Origin: Variovorax sp. JS1663
GTDB taxonomy: Bacteria; Pseudomonadota; Gammaproteobacteria; Burkholderiales; Burkholderiaceae_C
DNA: 64,000 bases
Assembly (NCBI RefSeq): GCF_002157355.1
Contig: NZ_LYMK01000006.1
Coordinates: 1-64,000 of the forward strand
Direction of reading: 5' to 3'
Shown: positions 10,095 to 18,491 of the stretch, piece by piece
Layout: every line of letters starts with the position of its first letter
Numbering within the stretch: the stretch's first letter is position 1
Translations under genes and position numbers: made by a program
Notes under the pieces: generated by a model
Databases searched by the model: none
Seen by the model: the letters and a program-made list of their open reading frames with translations, nothing else
What the model was told of the DNA's origin: nothing

Positions 10095-11174
10095 CTACGA
10101 GAGGTCCGGCAACAGCGCGGCCGCCTGGCAGTAGGCAGGCGAACGCTCGAGATCGTCCCAGGTCAGCGCTGGCGCGCGCGGGAGCAGGCTGCGCCGGCGT
10201 GCCTCGCTGCCGGCATCCGGCTTCCACCGCCCGTCGCGGCGCGCGGCTGCAAAACCGTCCAGCACGTCGTCGAGCACCGTGCTGTCACCAATGCTCTGGT
10301 TGCACAGCAGGGCCAGATCGCAGCCGGCGTCGAGGGCTGCGAGCGCGGCTTCGGTGTAGCTCAGTTGCTCGCCCTGGACGTGGCGCGCGGCTTCCATGCT
10401 CAGGTCGTCGCTGAACACCGCCCCCTCGAAGCCCAGCCGGCCGCGCAGGATCTCGTGGAGCCATTTGGCCGAGAAGCCGGCGGGGCGGGCATCGATCTTC
10501 GGGTAGATCACGTGCGCCGGCATGACCGCTGCCAGCGTGCCGCCCAGCCAGTCGTAGGGCCGCGCGTCGTCTGCCAGGATCGCCTTGAGGCTGCGGCGAT
10601 CCACCGGAATCGCCACATGCGAATCGGCGCGCACGAAGCCATGCCCGGGGAAATGTTTGCCGCAGTTGGCCATGCCCGCCTGCAGCAGGCCATGCGCCAG
10701 GCTGCGCGCGAGCAACGCGACCACGCGCGGATCGCGATGGAAGCTGCGGTCACCGATCACGCTGCTTTCGCCGTAGTCCAGGTCCAGCACGGGGGTGAAG
10801 CTGAAGTCGACGCCGCAAGCCCGCAGTTCGGCGGCAAGCACGTGACCGCTGGCCACGGCGGCCTGGGTGGCGCGCATCGGGTCGCGCATCCAGAGCTCGC
10901 CAAGCGTCCGCATGGCGGGCAGGCGCGTGAAGCCGTCGGTACGGAAGCGCTGCACGCGGCCGCCTTCGTGATCCACGCAAATCAGGAGATCGGACCGCAG
11001 CGCCTTGATCTCGGCGTTGAGGGCGCTCATCTGCGCCCGGTCCTGCCAGTTGCGCGCGAAGTGGATCACGCCGCCCACCAGCGGGTCGGCCAGACGACGG
11101 CGGTCGGACGCGTTCAAAGCAGTGCCGCCGATGTCGATGATCAGCGGGGCGTGCAGTGCATTCGGGGCTGTCAT
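10095..11174 (-). CDS. nagZ: Beta-N-acetylhexosaminidase NagZ (peptidoglycan recycling)
   Basis: NagZ is a cytosolic family GH3 enzyme that removes GlcNAc from anhydro-muropeptides during cell-wall recycling. Its product can influence AmpC induction where that system exists. The product has 359 residues. Hallmarks are [11 protein letters not shown] (68-77), the KHFPGHG loop (173-179) with the catalytic histidine, and the nucleophile aspartate in FSDDLSME near residue 256. The ATG lies in an ATGA overlap with the end of acpS. It is the last gene of the lepA-to-nagZ series; no obvious intrinsic terminator follows. Confidence 0.95.
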   Translation of the reverse strand: MTAPNALHAPLIIDIGGTALNASDRRRLADPLVGGVIHFARNWQDRAQMSALNAEIKALRSDLLICVDHEGGRVQRFRTDGFTRLPAMRTLGELWMRDPMRATQAAVASGHVLAAELRACGVDFSFTPVLDLDYGESSVIGDRSFHRDPRVVALLARSLAHGLLQAGMANCGKHFPGHGFVRADSHVAIPVDRRSLKAILADDARPYDWLGGTLAAVMPAHVIYPKIDARPAGFSAKWLHEILRGRLGFEGAVFSDDLSMEAARHVQGEQLSYTEAALAALDAGCDLALLCNQSIGDSTVLDDVLDGFAAARRDGRWKPDAGSEARRRSLLPRAPALTWDDLERSPAYCQAAALLPDLS

Positions 11175-11566
11175 GGCCTGCGTTCGACCACGACGAAGCT
11201 CGCTGCGTAGTCGGTCTCGTCGGTCACCGTCACGTGCGCGATCAAGCCCTCGGCATCGAACCATTGCTTCAGGACGCCATGGAGCACGATCACCGGCTTG
11301 CCGCTGCGCTCGTTCGCGATCTCGCACAGCCGCCAACTCATGGGCATGCGCATGCCCATTCCGACGGCCTTGCTGAAGGCCTCCTTGGCGGAGAAGCGGG
11401 TGGCCAGATAGCGCAGCCCGCGCTTCGGCCAGCGGGCGCTGCGGGCGCGCCAGACGGCGAGCTCGGCATCGCTCAGCACCTTCTGCGCGAAGCGCTCCCC
11501 CTGGCGCTCAAAGGTGGCGGCGATGCGGCGGATGTCGCAGATGTCGGTGCCGATGCCGTAGATCAC
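11171..11566 (-). CDS. acpS: Holo-[acyl-carrier-protein] synthase
   Basis: AcpS transfers 4-phosphopantetheine from CoA to the serine of apo-ACP (acpP lies at 24293-24532 in this window). The 131-residue length is typical. [11 protein letters not shown] at the N-terminus carries the Mg-binding Asp8, and [13 protein letters not shown] near residue 60 carries the second catalytic Glu/Lys set. The start is GTG, shared with the pdxJ stop in a GTGA overlap. AcpS next to PdxJ is a widely conserved order. Confidence 0.95.
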   Translation of the reverse strand: MIYGIGTDICDIRRIAATFERQGERFAQKVLSDAELAVWRARSARWPKRGLRYLATRFSAKEAFSKAVGMGMRMPMSWRLCEIANERSGKPVIVLHGVLKQWFDAEGLIAHVTVTDETDYAASFVVVERRP

Positions 11567-12312
11567 CGGGCGCCCGCCTCCAGGATGCAGCGCAGGTAGT
11601 CCCGGGTGGCCGCGGCGTAGCCGAGCTCCAGCGCATCCGAGACGAAGGCATGGCCGATCGACACTTCTCGCACGTCGGGCACCGCGCGCAGGAAATCCGC
11701 GAGGTTGTCGCGGCTCAGGTCGTGCCCCGCGTTGACCTCGAGGCCGGCCGCCTGCGCCGCCCGGGCCGCCTCGGCATACAGGCCCAGAACGGCATCCGCC
11801 TTGGAGGTGCCGCGCGAGGCGGCATAACCCTCGGTGTAGAGCTCGATGCGGTCCGCGCCGACTGCCTTCGCGGCGGCCATCATGTCGGGCTCGGGGTCCA
11901 TGAACAGGCTCACGCGCACGCCCAGCCCCTTCGCCTCGGCGATCAGCGGCCGCAGGCGGTCGGCATCGTCGGGGAAGGTCCAGCCGTGGTCGCTGGTCGA
12001 CTGGGCCACATCGTCGGGAACGAAGGTGGCCTGGTGCGGCCGCAGCTCGCGCAAGAAGTCCATCAGGTTGTGGAAGGGGTTGCCCTCGATGTTGAACTCG
12101 GCCTGGGGCCAGTCCTTGGACAGCAGCTCGGACAGGTCCTGCACGTCTTGAGGGCGAATGTGGCGCTGGTCGGGCCGCGGGTGCACCGTGATGCCGTGGG
12201 CGCCGGCGTCCAGGCACAGGGCGGCGGCGAAACGCACGCTGGGGATGCCCAGCGCCCGCGTGTTGCGCACCAGCGCGACCTTGTTGAGGTTGATCGACAG
12301 TGAAGTGCTCAT
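11563..12312 (-). CDS. pdxJ: Pyridoxine 5'-phosphate synthase
   Basis: PdxJ condenses 1-deoxyxylulose 5-phosphate with 3-amino-2-oxopropyl phosphate to form PNP in the DXP-dependent vitamin B6 pathway. The product is a 249-residue TIM barrel. Recognisable segments are [15 protein letters not shown] at the N-terminus, [13 protein letters not shown] near residues 42-54, FNIEGNP near 72-78, and [11 protein letters not shown] with the catalytic histidine near 200. ATG is in a 4-base overlap with the recO stop. Confidence 0.96.
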   Translation of the reverse strand: MSTSLSINLNKVALVRNTRALGIPSVRFAAALCLDAGAHGITVHPRPDQRHIRPQDVQDLSELLSKDWPQAEFNIEGNPFHNLMDFLRELRPHQATFVPDDVAQSTSDHGWTFPDDADRLRPLIAEAKGLGVRVSLFMDPEPDMMAAAKAVGADRIELYTEGYAASRGTSKADAVLGLYAEAARAAQAAGLEVNAGHDLSRDNLADFLRAVPDVREVSIGHAFVSDALELGYAAATRDYLRCILEAGAR

Positions 12313-13079
12313 AGGGCTTGCAAGTCTCTCATCATCTGGCGTGTGCGCAGGGTGCTCACGCCGCAATGGTAGTGGAGCAGCACACGAAGCTGGTTGCGCA
12401 GGGCGCCGTTCGCGCCTGCATTCATCACCGCGACCCGGCGCAGCGCGGCAGCCAGGGGTGCGCGTTCCTCCAGGGTGCGCTGCAGCGCCTGCCACTCGGC
12501 GCCTTCGAGCGCGGCCTCATCATCGCCGGCCAGGCGCAGGCCCGCCTCCGGCACCAGGGCATAGCGCATCTGCGGGTCCAGCGGCGCGAGCGTCAGCGTC
12601 TCGGCGTCGAGGGACGGCAGCAAGCCGATCTCGCGCAGCAGCAGAAGCTCGAAGGCGCGCAGCGCGGCCGCCTGCGTGGCGGCCTGGGCGCCACCATGGT
12701 CGCCCGCCAGCACCTGCACCACCACGGCATAGCCGTCGAACAGCGCCGCGTGCGCGTCGTCGCGCGCCAGCAGGCGCAGCAGTAGCTCGTTGAGGTAGTA
12801 GCCGGACAGCAGGGCCTCGCCGGTGGGCATCACATGGCCGCCCATCCATTCGGCGGACTTGAGGCTGCGGATCTCGGCATCGCCGCCGTAGCTGAGCTGC
12901 AGCGGCTGCAGGGGCAGCAGGACCGGCCGAAAGTTGGAGCTGGGCCGCTTGGCCCCCTTGGCCACCAGGGCGACGCGGCCGTGGTGGCGGGTGAAGACCT
13001 CCAGGATCAGGCTCGACTCGCTCCAGTCGTAGTGATGGAGCACATAGGCCGGCTCATGCGAGATGCGCTGGGTCGCCAT
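12309..13079 (-). CDS. recO: DNA repair protein RecO
   Basis: RecO helps RecR load RecA on SSB-coated DNA in the RecFOR pathway. The 256-residue product has an N-terminal OB fold ([35 protein letters not shown] pattern over residues 11-45) followed by an alpha-helical domain. A zinc motif is not evident, as in other proteobacterial RecO. Its stop overlaps pdxJ, and its start lies 17 bases after era, so era-recO-pdxJ-acpS-nagZ is probably one transcript. Confidence 0.93.
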   Translation of the reverse strand: MATQRISHEPAYVLHHYDWSESSLILEVFTRHHGRVALVAKGAKRPSSNFRPVLLPLQPLQLSYGGDAEIRSLKSAEWMGGHVMPTGEALLSGYYLNELLLRLLARDDAHAALFDGYAVVVQVLAGDHGGAQAATQAAALRAFELLLLREIGLLPSLDAETLTLAPLDPQMRYALVPEAGLRLAGDDEAALEGAEWQALQRTLEERAPLAAALRRVAVMNAGANGALRNQLRVLLHYHCGVSTLRTRQMMRDLQAL

Positions 13080-13096
13080 TCACCGACTGGGTGGGC

Positions 13097-14062
13097 TCAT
13101 TCATAGCCGAAGGACCGCACCCGCGCCTCGTCGTCGGCCCAGCCGGAGCGGACCTTGACCCACAGCTCGATGAAGACCTTGGCATCGGTAAGCTTCTCGA
13201 GCTCTTGCCGCGTCTCGGTGCCAATGCGCTTGATGCGCTCGCCCTTGTCGCCGATCACCATCGCCTTGTGGCTGTCGCGCTCCACCACGATGGTGGCGGC
13301 AATGCGCAGCAGGCGCTTCTGGCCCTTGCGGGCAGGCGGCTCCTCCTGGTACTTGTCGATCACCACGGTCGAGGTGTAGGGCAGCTCGTCGCCGGTCAGG
13401 CGGAAGAGCTTTTCCCGGACCAGCTCGCTGGCGAGGAACTGCTCGCTGCGGTCGGTCAGCTCGTCCTCGGCGTACCACCAGGGCTGCTCCGGCAGGTATC
13501 TCTCGCAGATGCCGAACAGGCGCTCGGTGTCCTTGGGGTTCTTGGCCGACATCGGCACGAACTCCGCGAAGGCATGCCGGCCCTGCATCTGCTGCAACCA
13601 GGGCGCCAGCTCGCTGCGGCGATGCACGTGGTCGAGCTTGTTGGCGATCAGCACGGTCGGGATGCCGGTGCCCAGCAGCTTGAGCACGCGCTCGTCGGCG
13701 GCGGTGAAGCTGCCGGCCTCGACGACGAAAAGAATCAGGTCCACGTCCGAGACCGCTCCGACCACCGTCTTGTTGAGCGAACGGTTGAGCGCGTTGGCAT
13801 GCAGGGTCTGGAAACCCGGCGTGTCGACGAAGACGAACTGCGTCGCGCCCCGCGTCCGCATGCCGGTGATGCGGTGCCGCGTGGTCTGCGCCTTGCGCGA
13901 GGTGATGCTGATCTTCTGCCCGACCAGGGCGTTGAGCAGCGTCGACTTGCCCACGTTGGGCTTGCCGACGATGGCCACGAGGCCGCAATGCTGCGGCAAG
14001 GATGCATCCGGCGCCGCCTCCTCGGAGGGAGGGAGCGGGCCGGACTCGATCGATTCGTTCAT
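13097..14062 (-). CDS. era: GTPase Era
   Basis: Era is a GTPase that binds the 3' end of 16S rRNA and assists 30S maturation. The 321-residue product has a G1 loop GKPNVGKST (33-41), a DTPG G3 motif, NKLD as G4, and a C-terminal KH domain with [14 protein letters not shown] short acidic N-terminal extension of about 24 residues precedes the first beta strand. Its start overlaps the rnc stop by 4 bases (ATGA); rnc-era coupling is widespread and both act on rRNA. Confidence 0.97.
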   Translation of the reverse strand: MNESIESGPLPPSEEAAPDASLPQHCGLVAIVGKPNVGKSTLLNALVGQKISITSRKAQTTRHRITGMRTRGATQFVFVDTPGFQTLHANALNRSLNKTVVGAVSDVDLILFVVEAGSFTAADERVLKLLGTGIPTVLIANKLDHVHRRSELAPWLQQMQGRHAFAEFVPMSAKNPKDTERLFGICERYLPEQPWWYAEDELTDRSEQFLASELVREKLFRLTGDELPYTSTVVIDKYQEEPPARKGQKRLLRIAATIVVERDSHKAMVIGDKGERIKRIGTETRQELEKLTDAKVFIELWVKVRSGWADDEARVRSFGYE

Positions 14063-14763
14063 GGGGATGCCTTTGCCGCGCCGCCGCGCGCCTTGAGCCG
14101 GATCAACATGGCAGCCGCCGCGGCCTGCTCTCCGGCGCGGCGCGAGCCGCCGATGCCGCGTTCGCGGAAACCCAGGTCGGGCACCTCGCATTCGACATCG
14201 AAGGTCTGCTTGTGCGCCGCACCCAGCGTGCCGATCACGCGGTAGACCGGCAACTTCATTTTGTGGCCCTGCAGCCATTCCTGCAATTCGGTCTTCGGGT
14301 CCTTGGCCACCGCTTCCATGCGCGGCGTGATGGCGACCGACTCGTAGAGCCGCCGCACCAGCGCCTGCGCCGGGCCGTAGCCGGCATCGAGGTAGACGGC
14401 GCCGATCAGCGCCTCCAGCGCGTCGGCCAGGATCGAAGGCCGGTTCGGGCCGCCGGAACGCGCCTCCCCTTCGCCCAGCCGCAGTAGCGGGGACAGCGCC
14501 AACTTCAGCGCGAGCTGGTGCAGGGTGTCCTGCTTGACGAGGTTGGCCCGCACCCGGGACAGGTCGCCTTCGGGCAACTGCGAGAGCTGTTCGTACAGCA
14601 AATGGGCGACCGCGAGGTTGAGCACCGAGTCGCCCAGGAATTCCAGCCGTTCGTTGTGGTCGGCGGAAAAGCTGCGGTGCGTCAGCGCCCGCTGCAGCAG
14701 CCGCGGATCCGCAAAGGTGTGCTGGAGGCGCGCCTGCAGCGCGGCGAGATCAGCGCCCGTCAC
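14059..14763 (-). CDS. rnc: Ribonuclease III
   Basis: RNase III cleaves double-stranded RNA and processes the rRNA precursor. The 234-residue product contains the signature [12 protein letters not shown] (residues 37-48) with catalytic Glu41 and Asp45, the second acidic cluster [13 protein letters not shown] near 115-127, and a C-terminal dsRNA-binding domain from about residue 160. The tail is Ala/Arg-rich. It lies 26 bases downstream of the DUF4845 gene and overlaps era. Confidence 0.97.
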   Translation of the reverse strand: MTGADLAALQARLQHTFADPRLLQRALTHRSFSADHNERLEFLGDSVLNLAVAHLLYEQLSQLPEGDLSRVRANLVKQDTLHQLALKLALSPLLRLGEGEARSGGPNRPSILADALEALIGAVYLDAGYGPAQALVRRLYESVAITPRMEAVAKDPKTELQEWLQGHKMKLPVYRVIGTLGAAHKQTFDVECEVPDLGFRERGIGGSRRAGEQAAAAAMLIRLKARGGAAKASP

Positions 14764-14789
14764 GGCGGCCCGCTGCGGTGAGCTTCATC

Positions 14790-15146
14790 CTAGCGCGACT
14801 GGCCTTCGTACTTGAGCGTGAGGAAGGCCGGACCGAACAGGTGGATCTCGCGCTGGTAGGCGAACGAGACCACGACCTTGTCGCCCACCTTCTTCACGTC
14901 CAGGTCCTTGCCGCTGACCGACTGGAAGTCGTCGATGGCCTGCGCCCGGTCGAAGATGGCCCGCACCTCAGGCACGGTCGCGCCTTCCTTGGCCTTGTTG
15001 GCGGCCTTGGTGATCGCCTGGTATTCGATCAGCGTAGGGATCACCTGCGCGACGACGACGCCCACACACGCAAGCACCACCGCGACGAACAGCAGTCCGA
15101 TGAAGGAGATGCCACGCTGGCGCCGCCTGGATTGACTAGCTCTCAT
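14790..15146 (-). CDS. DUF4845 domain protein, pilin-like single-span membrane protein
   Basis: The 118-residue product has a basic N-terminus (RRRQRG), a Gly-Ile-Ser-Phe junction and one hydrophobic segment of about 20 residues, then a small soluble domain. The RG|ISFIGLL N-terminus resembles a prepilin peptidase site but lacks the invariant Glu at +5, so processing is doubtful. DUF4845 proteins regularly lie between lepB and rnc in betaproteobacteria; the function is unknown. The position suggests a link to envelope or secretion, but that is inference only. Confidence 0.85.
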   Translation of the reverse strand: MRASQSRRRQRGISFIGLLFVAVVLACVGVVVAQVIPTLIEYQAITKAANKAKEGATVPEVRAIFDRAQAIDDFQSVSGKDLDVKKVGDKVVVSFAYQREIHLFGPAFLTLKYEGQSR

Positions 15147-15171
15147 GCCCTCTTTCCCTCCAAAAACCTGT

Positions 15172-16143
15172 CTATTGGAATCCGCCGATGCGCTTGAGGT
15201 CGCCGAAATTCATCCAGATGAAGAAGGCCTTGCCGACGATGTTCTTGTCCGGCACGAATCCCCAGTAGCGCGAATCGAGCGAGTTGTCGCGGTTGTCGCC
15301 CATCATGAAATAGTGGCCCGGCGGGACCTTGCACACCACGCCCTCGACACTGTAGCGGCAATTTTCCTGGTTCGGGAACGCCATGACCTCGGCCTCCGAC
15401 AGGCCGGCGCGGCGGCTGTCGTCGTTGAGCAGCATGTGCTGCTTGCCGCCCAGGTCTTCGGAGTACTGCTTGAGGTAGCGCATGGCTTCCTCGTCGAAGT
15501 ACTCGGGCACCGCCTGCTTGTTGACCGGCTGGCCGTTGATGGTGAGCTTCTTGTTGAGGTAGGCCACTTCGTCGCCGGGCACGCCGATCACCCGCTTGAT
15601 GTAGTCCATGCTGGGCTTGGGCGGGTAGCGGAACACCATCACGTCGCCCCGGGCCGGGGGTGTGCCGTCGGTGATCTTGGTGTTGATGACCGGCAGGCGC
15701 AGGCCGTAGGTGAACTTGTTGACCAGGATCAGGTCGCCGGTGAGCAGGGTCGGCATCATGGAGCCGGAGGGAATCTTGAAGGGCTCGACCAGGAAGGAGC
15801 GCAGCAGGAACACGGCCAGGATCACCGGGAACAGGCCGGCCGTCCAGTCCAGCCACCAGGGCTGCATGAGCAGGCGCTCGCGCGCCTTGGGGTCCACCGT
15901 GTCGACCTGCTGGATGCCCTGGCGCGAGAGCTCGTCGCGCCGCTGGGCCAGGGAGGTGTCCAGCGCCTCGGCCGCCTTGCGACGCCGGGGCAGAAAGTGA
16001 AAGCGCTCCGCCAGCCAGTACAGGCCCGTGACCACGGTGGCGAGGAACAGCAGCAGCGCGAAGTTGCCTTCGACCGCGCCGAAATACCAGGCACCGATAT
16101 AGCCGGCGAAAGCCGCGAGGATCAGGGAGGTGAGGAATGCCAT
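15172..16143 (-). CDS. lepB: Signal peptidase I
   Basis: LepB removes signal peptides from exported proteins at the inner-membrane periplasmic face. The 323-residue product has two N-terminal membrane helices (about 3-24 and 28-46), a basic cytoplasmic linker and a third hydrophobic stretch just before the active site. The catalytic dyad is Ser128 in PSGSMMPTL and Lys183 in DYIKRVIGVPGDEV; the MGDNRDNSLDSRYWG box is also intact. The chosen ATG is that of MAFLTSLILAAF; an upstream in-frame extension is poorly conserved in character. It lies directly downstream of lepA, the classical lep arrangement. Confidence 0.96.
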   Translation of the reverse strand: MAFLTSLILAAFAGYIGAWYFGAVEGNFALLLFLATVVTGLYWLAERFHFLPRRRKAAEALDTSLAQRRDELSRQGIQQVDTVDPKARERLLMQPWWLDWTAGLFPVILAVFLLRSFLVEPFKIPSGSMMPTLLTGDLILVNKFTYGLRLPVINTKITDGTPPARGDVMVFRYPPKPSMDYIKRVIGVPGDEVAYLNKKLTINGQPVNKQAVPEYFDEEAMRYLKQYSEDLGGKQHMLLNDDSRRAGLSEAEVMAFPNQENCRYSVEGVVCKVPPGHYFMMGDNRDNSLDSRYWGFVPDKNIVGKAFFIWMNFGDLKRIGGFQ

Positions 16144-16157
16144 CGATGCCGTGGTTC

Positions 16158-17969
16158 TTAGTCTTCGACCTGCAGGATGGCGAGAAAGGCCTCTTGCGGG
16201 ACCTCGACCGAGCCGATCTGCTTCATTCTTTTCTTGCCCGCTTTCTGCTTCTCGAGCAGCTTGCGCTTGCGGGTGATGTCGCCGCCGTAGCACTTGGCGA
16301 GCACGTTCTTGCGCAGGGCCTTGATTGTCTCACGCGCAATGATGTTGGCCCCGATGGCGGCCTGGATCGCGACGTCGAACATCTGGCGGCTGATGATCTC
16401 GCGCATCTTGCTCACCACCGCCCGGCCGCGGTACTGGCTCTGACTGCGGTGCACGATGATCGATAGAGCGTCCACCTTCTCGCCGTTGAGCAGGATGTCG
16501 ACCTTCACGACGTCCGAGGCACGGTATTCCTTGAACTCGTAGTCCATCGAGGCGTAGCCGCGGCTGACGGACTTCAGCTTGTCGAAGAAGTCCAGCACGA
16601 TCTCGCCCAGCGGCATCTCGTAGGTCAGCATGACCTGGCGGCCGTGGTAGGCCATGTTCATCTGCACGCCGCGCTTCTGGTTGGCCAGCGTCATCACGGC
16701 GCCGACGTATTCCTGCGGCATGTAGAGGTGGACGGTGACGATCGGCTCGCGGATCTCCGCCATGCGGCCCACGTCGGGCATCTTGGACGGGTTCTCGACC
16801 ATGATCACTTCGCCGTCGCTCTTCACCACCTGATAGACCACGCTGGGCGCGGTCGTGATCAGGTCCTGGTCGAACTCGCGCTCGAGGCGCTCCTGCACGA
16901 TCTCCATGTGCAGCAGGCCCAGGAAGCCGCAGCGGAAGCCGAAGCCGAGGGCCTGCGACACCTCGGGCTCGTAGTGCAACGAAGAGTCGTTGAGCTTGAG
17001 CTTCTCCAGTGCGTCGCGCAGCGAGTCGTACTCGCTCGCCTCGGTCGGGTAGAGGCCGGCGAACACCTGGGGCTGGATTTCCTTGAAGCCTGGCAGCGCC
17101 TCGGTGGCGGTGGCGGCCGCGCCGCCGGTGCCGGTCTTGATCTGGGTGACCGTGTCGCCCACCTTCGCGGCCTGCAGTTCCTTGATGCCTGCGATGATGT
17201 AGCCCACCTCGCCCGCTTCAAGCGATTCGCGCGGCTCGTTGGCGGGCGTGAACACGCCCAGGTTGTCGGCGTTGTAGCTCGCGCCCGAGGCCATCATCTT
17301 GATGCGGTCGCCCTTCGCCAGGCGGCCATCGACCACGCGCACCAGCATCACCACGCCCACGTAGGCATCGAACCAGCTGTCGACAATCATCGCGCGCAGC
17401 GCGGCATCGGGATTGCCGCGCGGCGGCGGCACCTTGGCCACGATCGCTTCGAGGATCTCGTCGATGCCCATGCCGGTCTTTGCCGAGCACGGAATCGCAT
17501 CGCCCGCATCGATGCCGATCACGTCTTCGATCTCGGCCTTCGCGTTGTCGGGATCGGCCTGCGGCAGATCCATCTTGTTGAGCACCGGCAGCACTTCGAC
17601 GCCGAGGTCGAGTGCGGTGTAGCAGTTCGCGACTGTCTGCGCTTCGACGCCCTGGCTCGCATCGACGACGAGCAATGCACCTTCGCATGCAGACAGCGAG
17701 CGACTCACTTCATAAGAGAAGTCGACATGGCCCGGCGTGTCGATCAGATTGAGGTTGTAGACGTGCCCGTCTCGCGCCTTGTACTGCAGCGCGGCGGTCT
17801 GCGCCTTGATGGTTATCCCACGCTCTTTCTCGATGTCCATCGAGTCGAGGACCTGCGCCTCCATCTCGCGCTCCGCGAGACCGCCGCAGCGTTGAATGAG
17901 GCGGTCTGCGAGCGTCGACTTGCCGTGATCGATGTGCGCGATGATGGAAAAGTTTCTGATGTGATTCAT
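16158..17969 (-). CDS. lepA: Elongation factor 4 (LepA), ribosomal back-translocase GTPase
   Basis: LepA is a translational GTPase related to EF-G that acts in initiation or ribosome assembly and under ionic stress. The 603-residue length is normal. It starts [19 protein letters not shown]; the G1 loop is AHIDHGKS (11-18), and DTPGHVDF and NKMDLP follow. The C-terminal LepA-specific domain ends with the usual [20 protein letters not shown] directly upstream could extend it by one residue, but ATG at 17969 is preferred. The start codon is entered from the stop of an upstream 42-codon leader ORF (TGATG), discussed separately. Confidence 0.96.
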   Translation of the reverse strand: MNHIRNFSIIAHIDHGKSTLADRLIQRCGGLAEREMEAQVLDSMDIEKERGITIKAQTAALQYKARDGHVYNLNLIDTPGHVDFSYEVSRSLSACEGALLVVDASQGVEAQTVANCYTALDLGVEVLPVLNKMDLPQADPDNAKAEIEDVIGIDAGDAIPCSAKTGMGIDEILEAIVAKVPPPRGNPDAALRAMIVDSWFDAYVGVVMLVRVVDGRLAKGDRIKMMASGASYNADNLGVFTPANEPRESLEAGEVGYIIAGIKELQAAKVGDTVTQIKTGTGGAAATATEALPGFKEIQPQVFAGLYPTEASEYDSLRDALEKLKLNDSSLHYEPEVSQALGFGFRCGFLGLLHMEIVQERLEREFDQDLITTAPSVVYQVVKSDGEVIMVENPSKMPDVGRMAEIREPIVTVHLYMPQEYVGAVMTLANQKRGVQMNMAYHGRQVMLTYEMPLGEIVLDFFDKLKSVSRGYASMDYEFKEYRASDVVKVDILLNGEKVDALSIIVHRSQSQYRGRAVVSKMREIISRQMFDVAIQAAIGANIIARETIKALRKNVLAKCYGGDITRKRKLLEKQKAGKKRMKQIGSVEVPQEAFLAILQVED

Positions 17970-18097
17970 CAACGGGAACGCTTAAGTACTTGAATTCGCT
18001 TGTGCGCAGCAGGCAACCGGCAAGAAAAAAGGGCGCGTCCCCGAGAGACGCGCCCTGAACCAACAAGCAATGGCAACTGCAGTAGTTGGAACTTCAT
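17969..18097 (-). CDS. Possible leucine-rich leader ORF upstream of lepA
   Basis: This 42-codon frame begins [12 protein letters not shown] (five leucines in the first eleven residues) and ends on a TGA that shares its A with the lepA ATG. It runs straight through a perfect intrinsic-terminator hairpin (18024-18056). A translated leader crossing a terminator is the layout of ribosome-mediated attenuation. Against it: no Shine-Dalgarno sequence precedes the ATG, and a TACAAT hexamer overlaps the ATG, so a transcript from that -10 would begin after it. Alternatively this is not a gene and the hairpin ends a short RNA. Confidence 0.3.
   Translation of the reverse strand: MKFQLLQLPLLVGSGRVSRGRALFSCRLPAAHKRIQVLKRSR
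18024..18056 (-). terminator. Intrinsic terminator between mucD and lepA
   Basis: On the minus strand a perfect 9-base stem, GGGCGCGTC paired with GACGCGCCC around a 7-base loop, is followed by TTTTTT. It lies only 55 bases before the lepA start, and mucD already has its own terminator about 380 bases upstream. It therefore ends either a short RNA from inside the gap or an attenuated lepA leader. Confidence 0.8.
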
Positions 18098-18101
18098 TGT
18101 A
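18096..18101 (-). promoter_or_regulatory. Possible -10 element for a short RNA upstream of lepA
   Basis: The minus strand reads TACAAT (five of six consensus bases). A -35 at 17 bases is poor (CTGTAC). If used, transcription would start near 18088 and meet the terminator at 18024-18056, giving an RNA of about 65 bases, or read on into lepA. Confidence 0.35.
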
Positions 18102-18436
18102 GGCAAAACGGGGGGCGCGTACAGCCGGGCCAGGGCCTTGGAGAGGTCGTTGCAGGTCAGCAACATGGAACTTGTGAACAGCTTATCAACAGGTCCGGTG
18201 GACCACTTCCTTAACAACTTGTGGGCGATCTGTGGAGCATCGGTGGACGGCACGCGTACATCTCGCATCGTGGAGAAGCCCCGCCAGCTTATGCACCTGC
18301 CACTGGCCGACGCGGCCGTATTCTACCGAAACGCGTCATTAGCCCTTCAAGAAGTTAGTGTGTGCCAACCAATTAAGGGCATCCGAAGGCTTGAAAAAAT
18401 TTTTGTTCCAGGTTGCGCCGACACCAAAACCGGTTG

Positions 18437-18470
18437 AAAAAAAGCCCCAATCCCGACTGCCGGGTGGGGC
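18437..18470 (-). terminator. Intrinsic terminator of mucD
   Basis: On the minus strand, about 20 bases after the mucD stop, GCCCCA...TGGGGC (outer stem) and CCCG...CGGG (inner stem) form a nearly continuous hairpin with a 5-base loop. It is followed directly by a run of seven T. It should end the rpoE-mucA-mucB-mucD transcript. Confidence 0.88.
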
Positions 18471-18491
18471 CACTTGACGCGAGGCGCCGGT

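Larger units (their letters stand above)
17970..18491. other. 522-base gap mucD-lepA without a clear protein gene
   Basis: This gap holds two minus-strand terminators (18024-18056, 18437-18470), a TACAAT hexamer, and an AT-richer centre (one counted 60-base line is 47% GC). It also has several partial matches to the DnaA box TTATCCACA: TTATCAACA at about 18183, and TGTGGAGCA at about 18231. A 145-codon frame on the plus strand has no recognisable protein character. No glutaredoxin-like or other small gene could be found between mucD and lepA. Confidence 0.6.

Noticed and set aside
14790..15146. DUF4845 protein as a type IV pseudopilin
   Set aside because: The N-terminus looks prepilin-like but lacks the glutamate at position 5 after the glycine, and no pilus assembly genes are adjacent.
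18165..18240. Origin of replication
   Set aside because: The DnaA-box-like words are imperfect, and dnaA, dnaN, parAB or gidA-type neighbours are absent. Retained only as a low-interest observation.
18000..18437. Plus-strand 145-codon frame in the mucD-lepA gap
   Set aside because: No ribosome site, crosses the minus-strand terminator, composition not protein-like. Kept only as a gap description.
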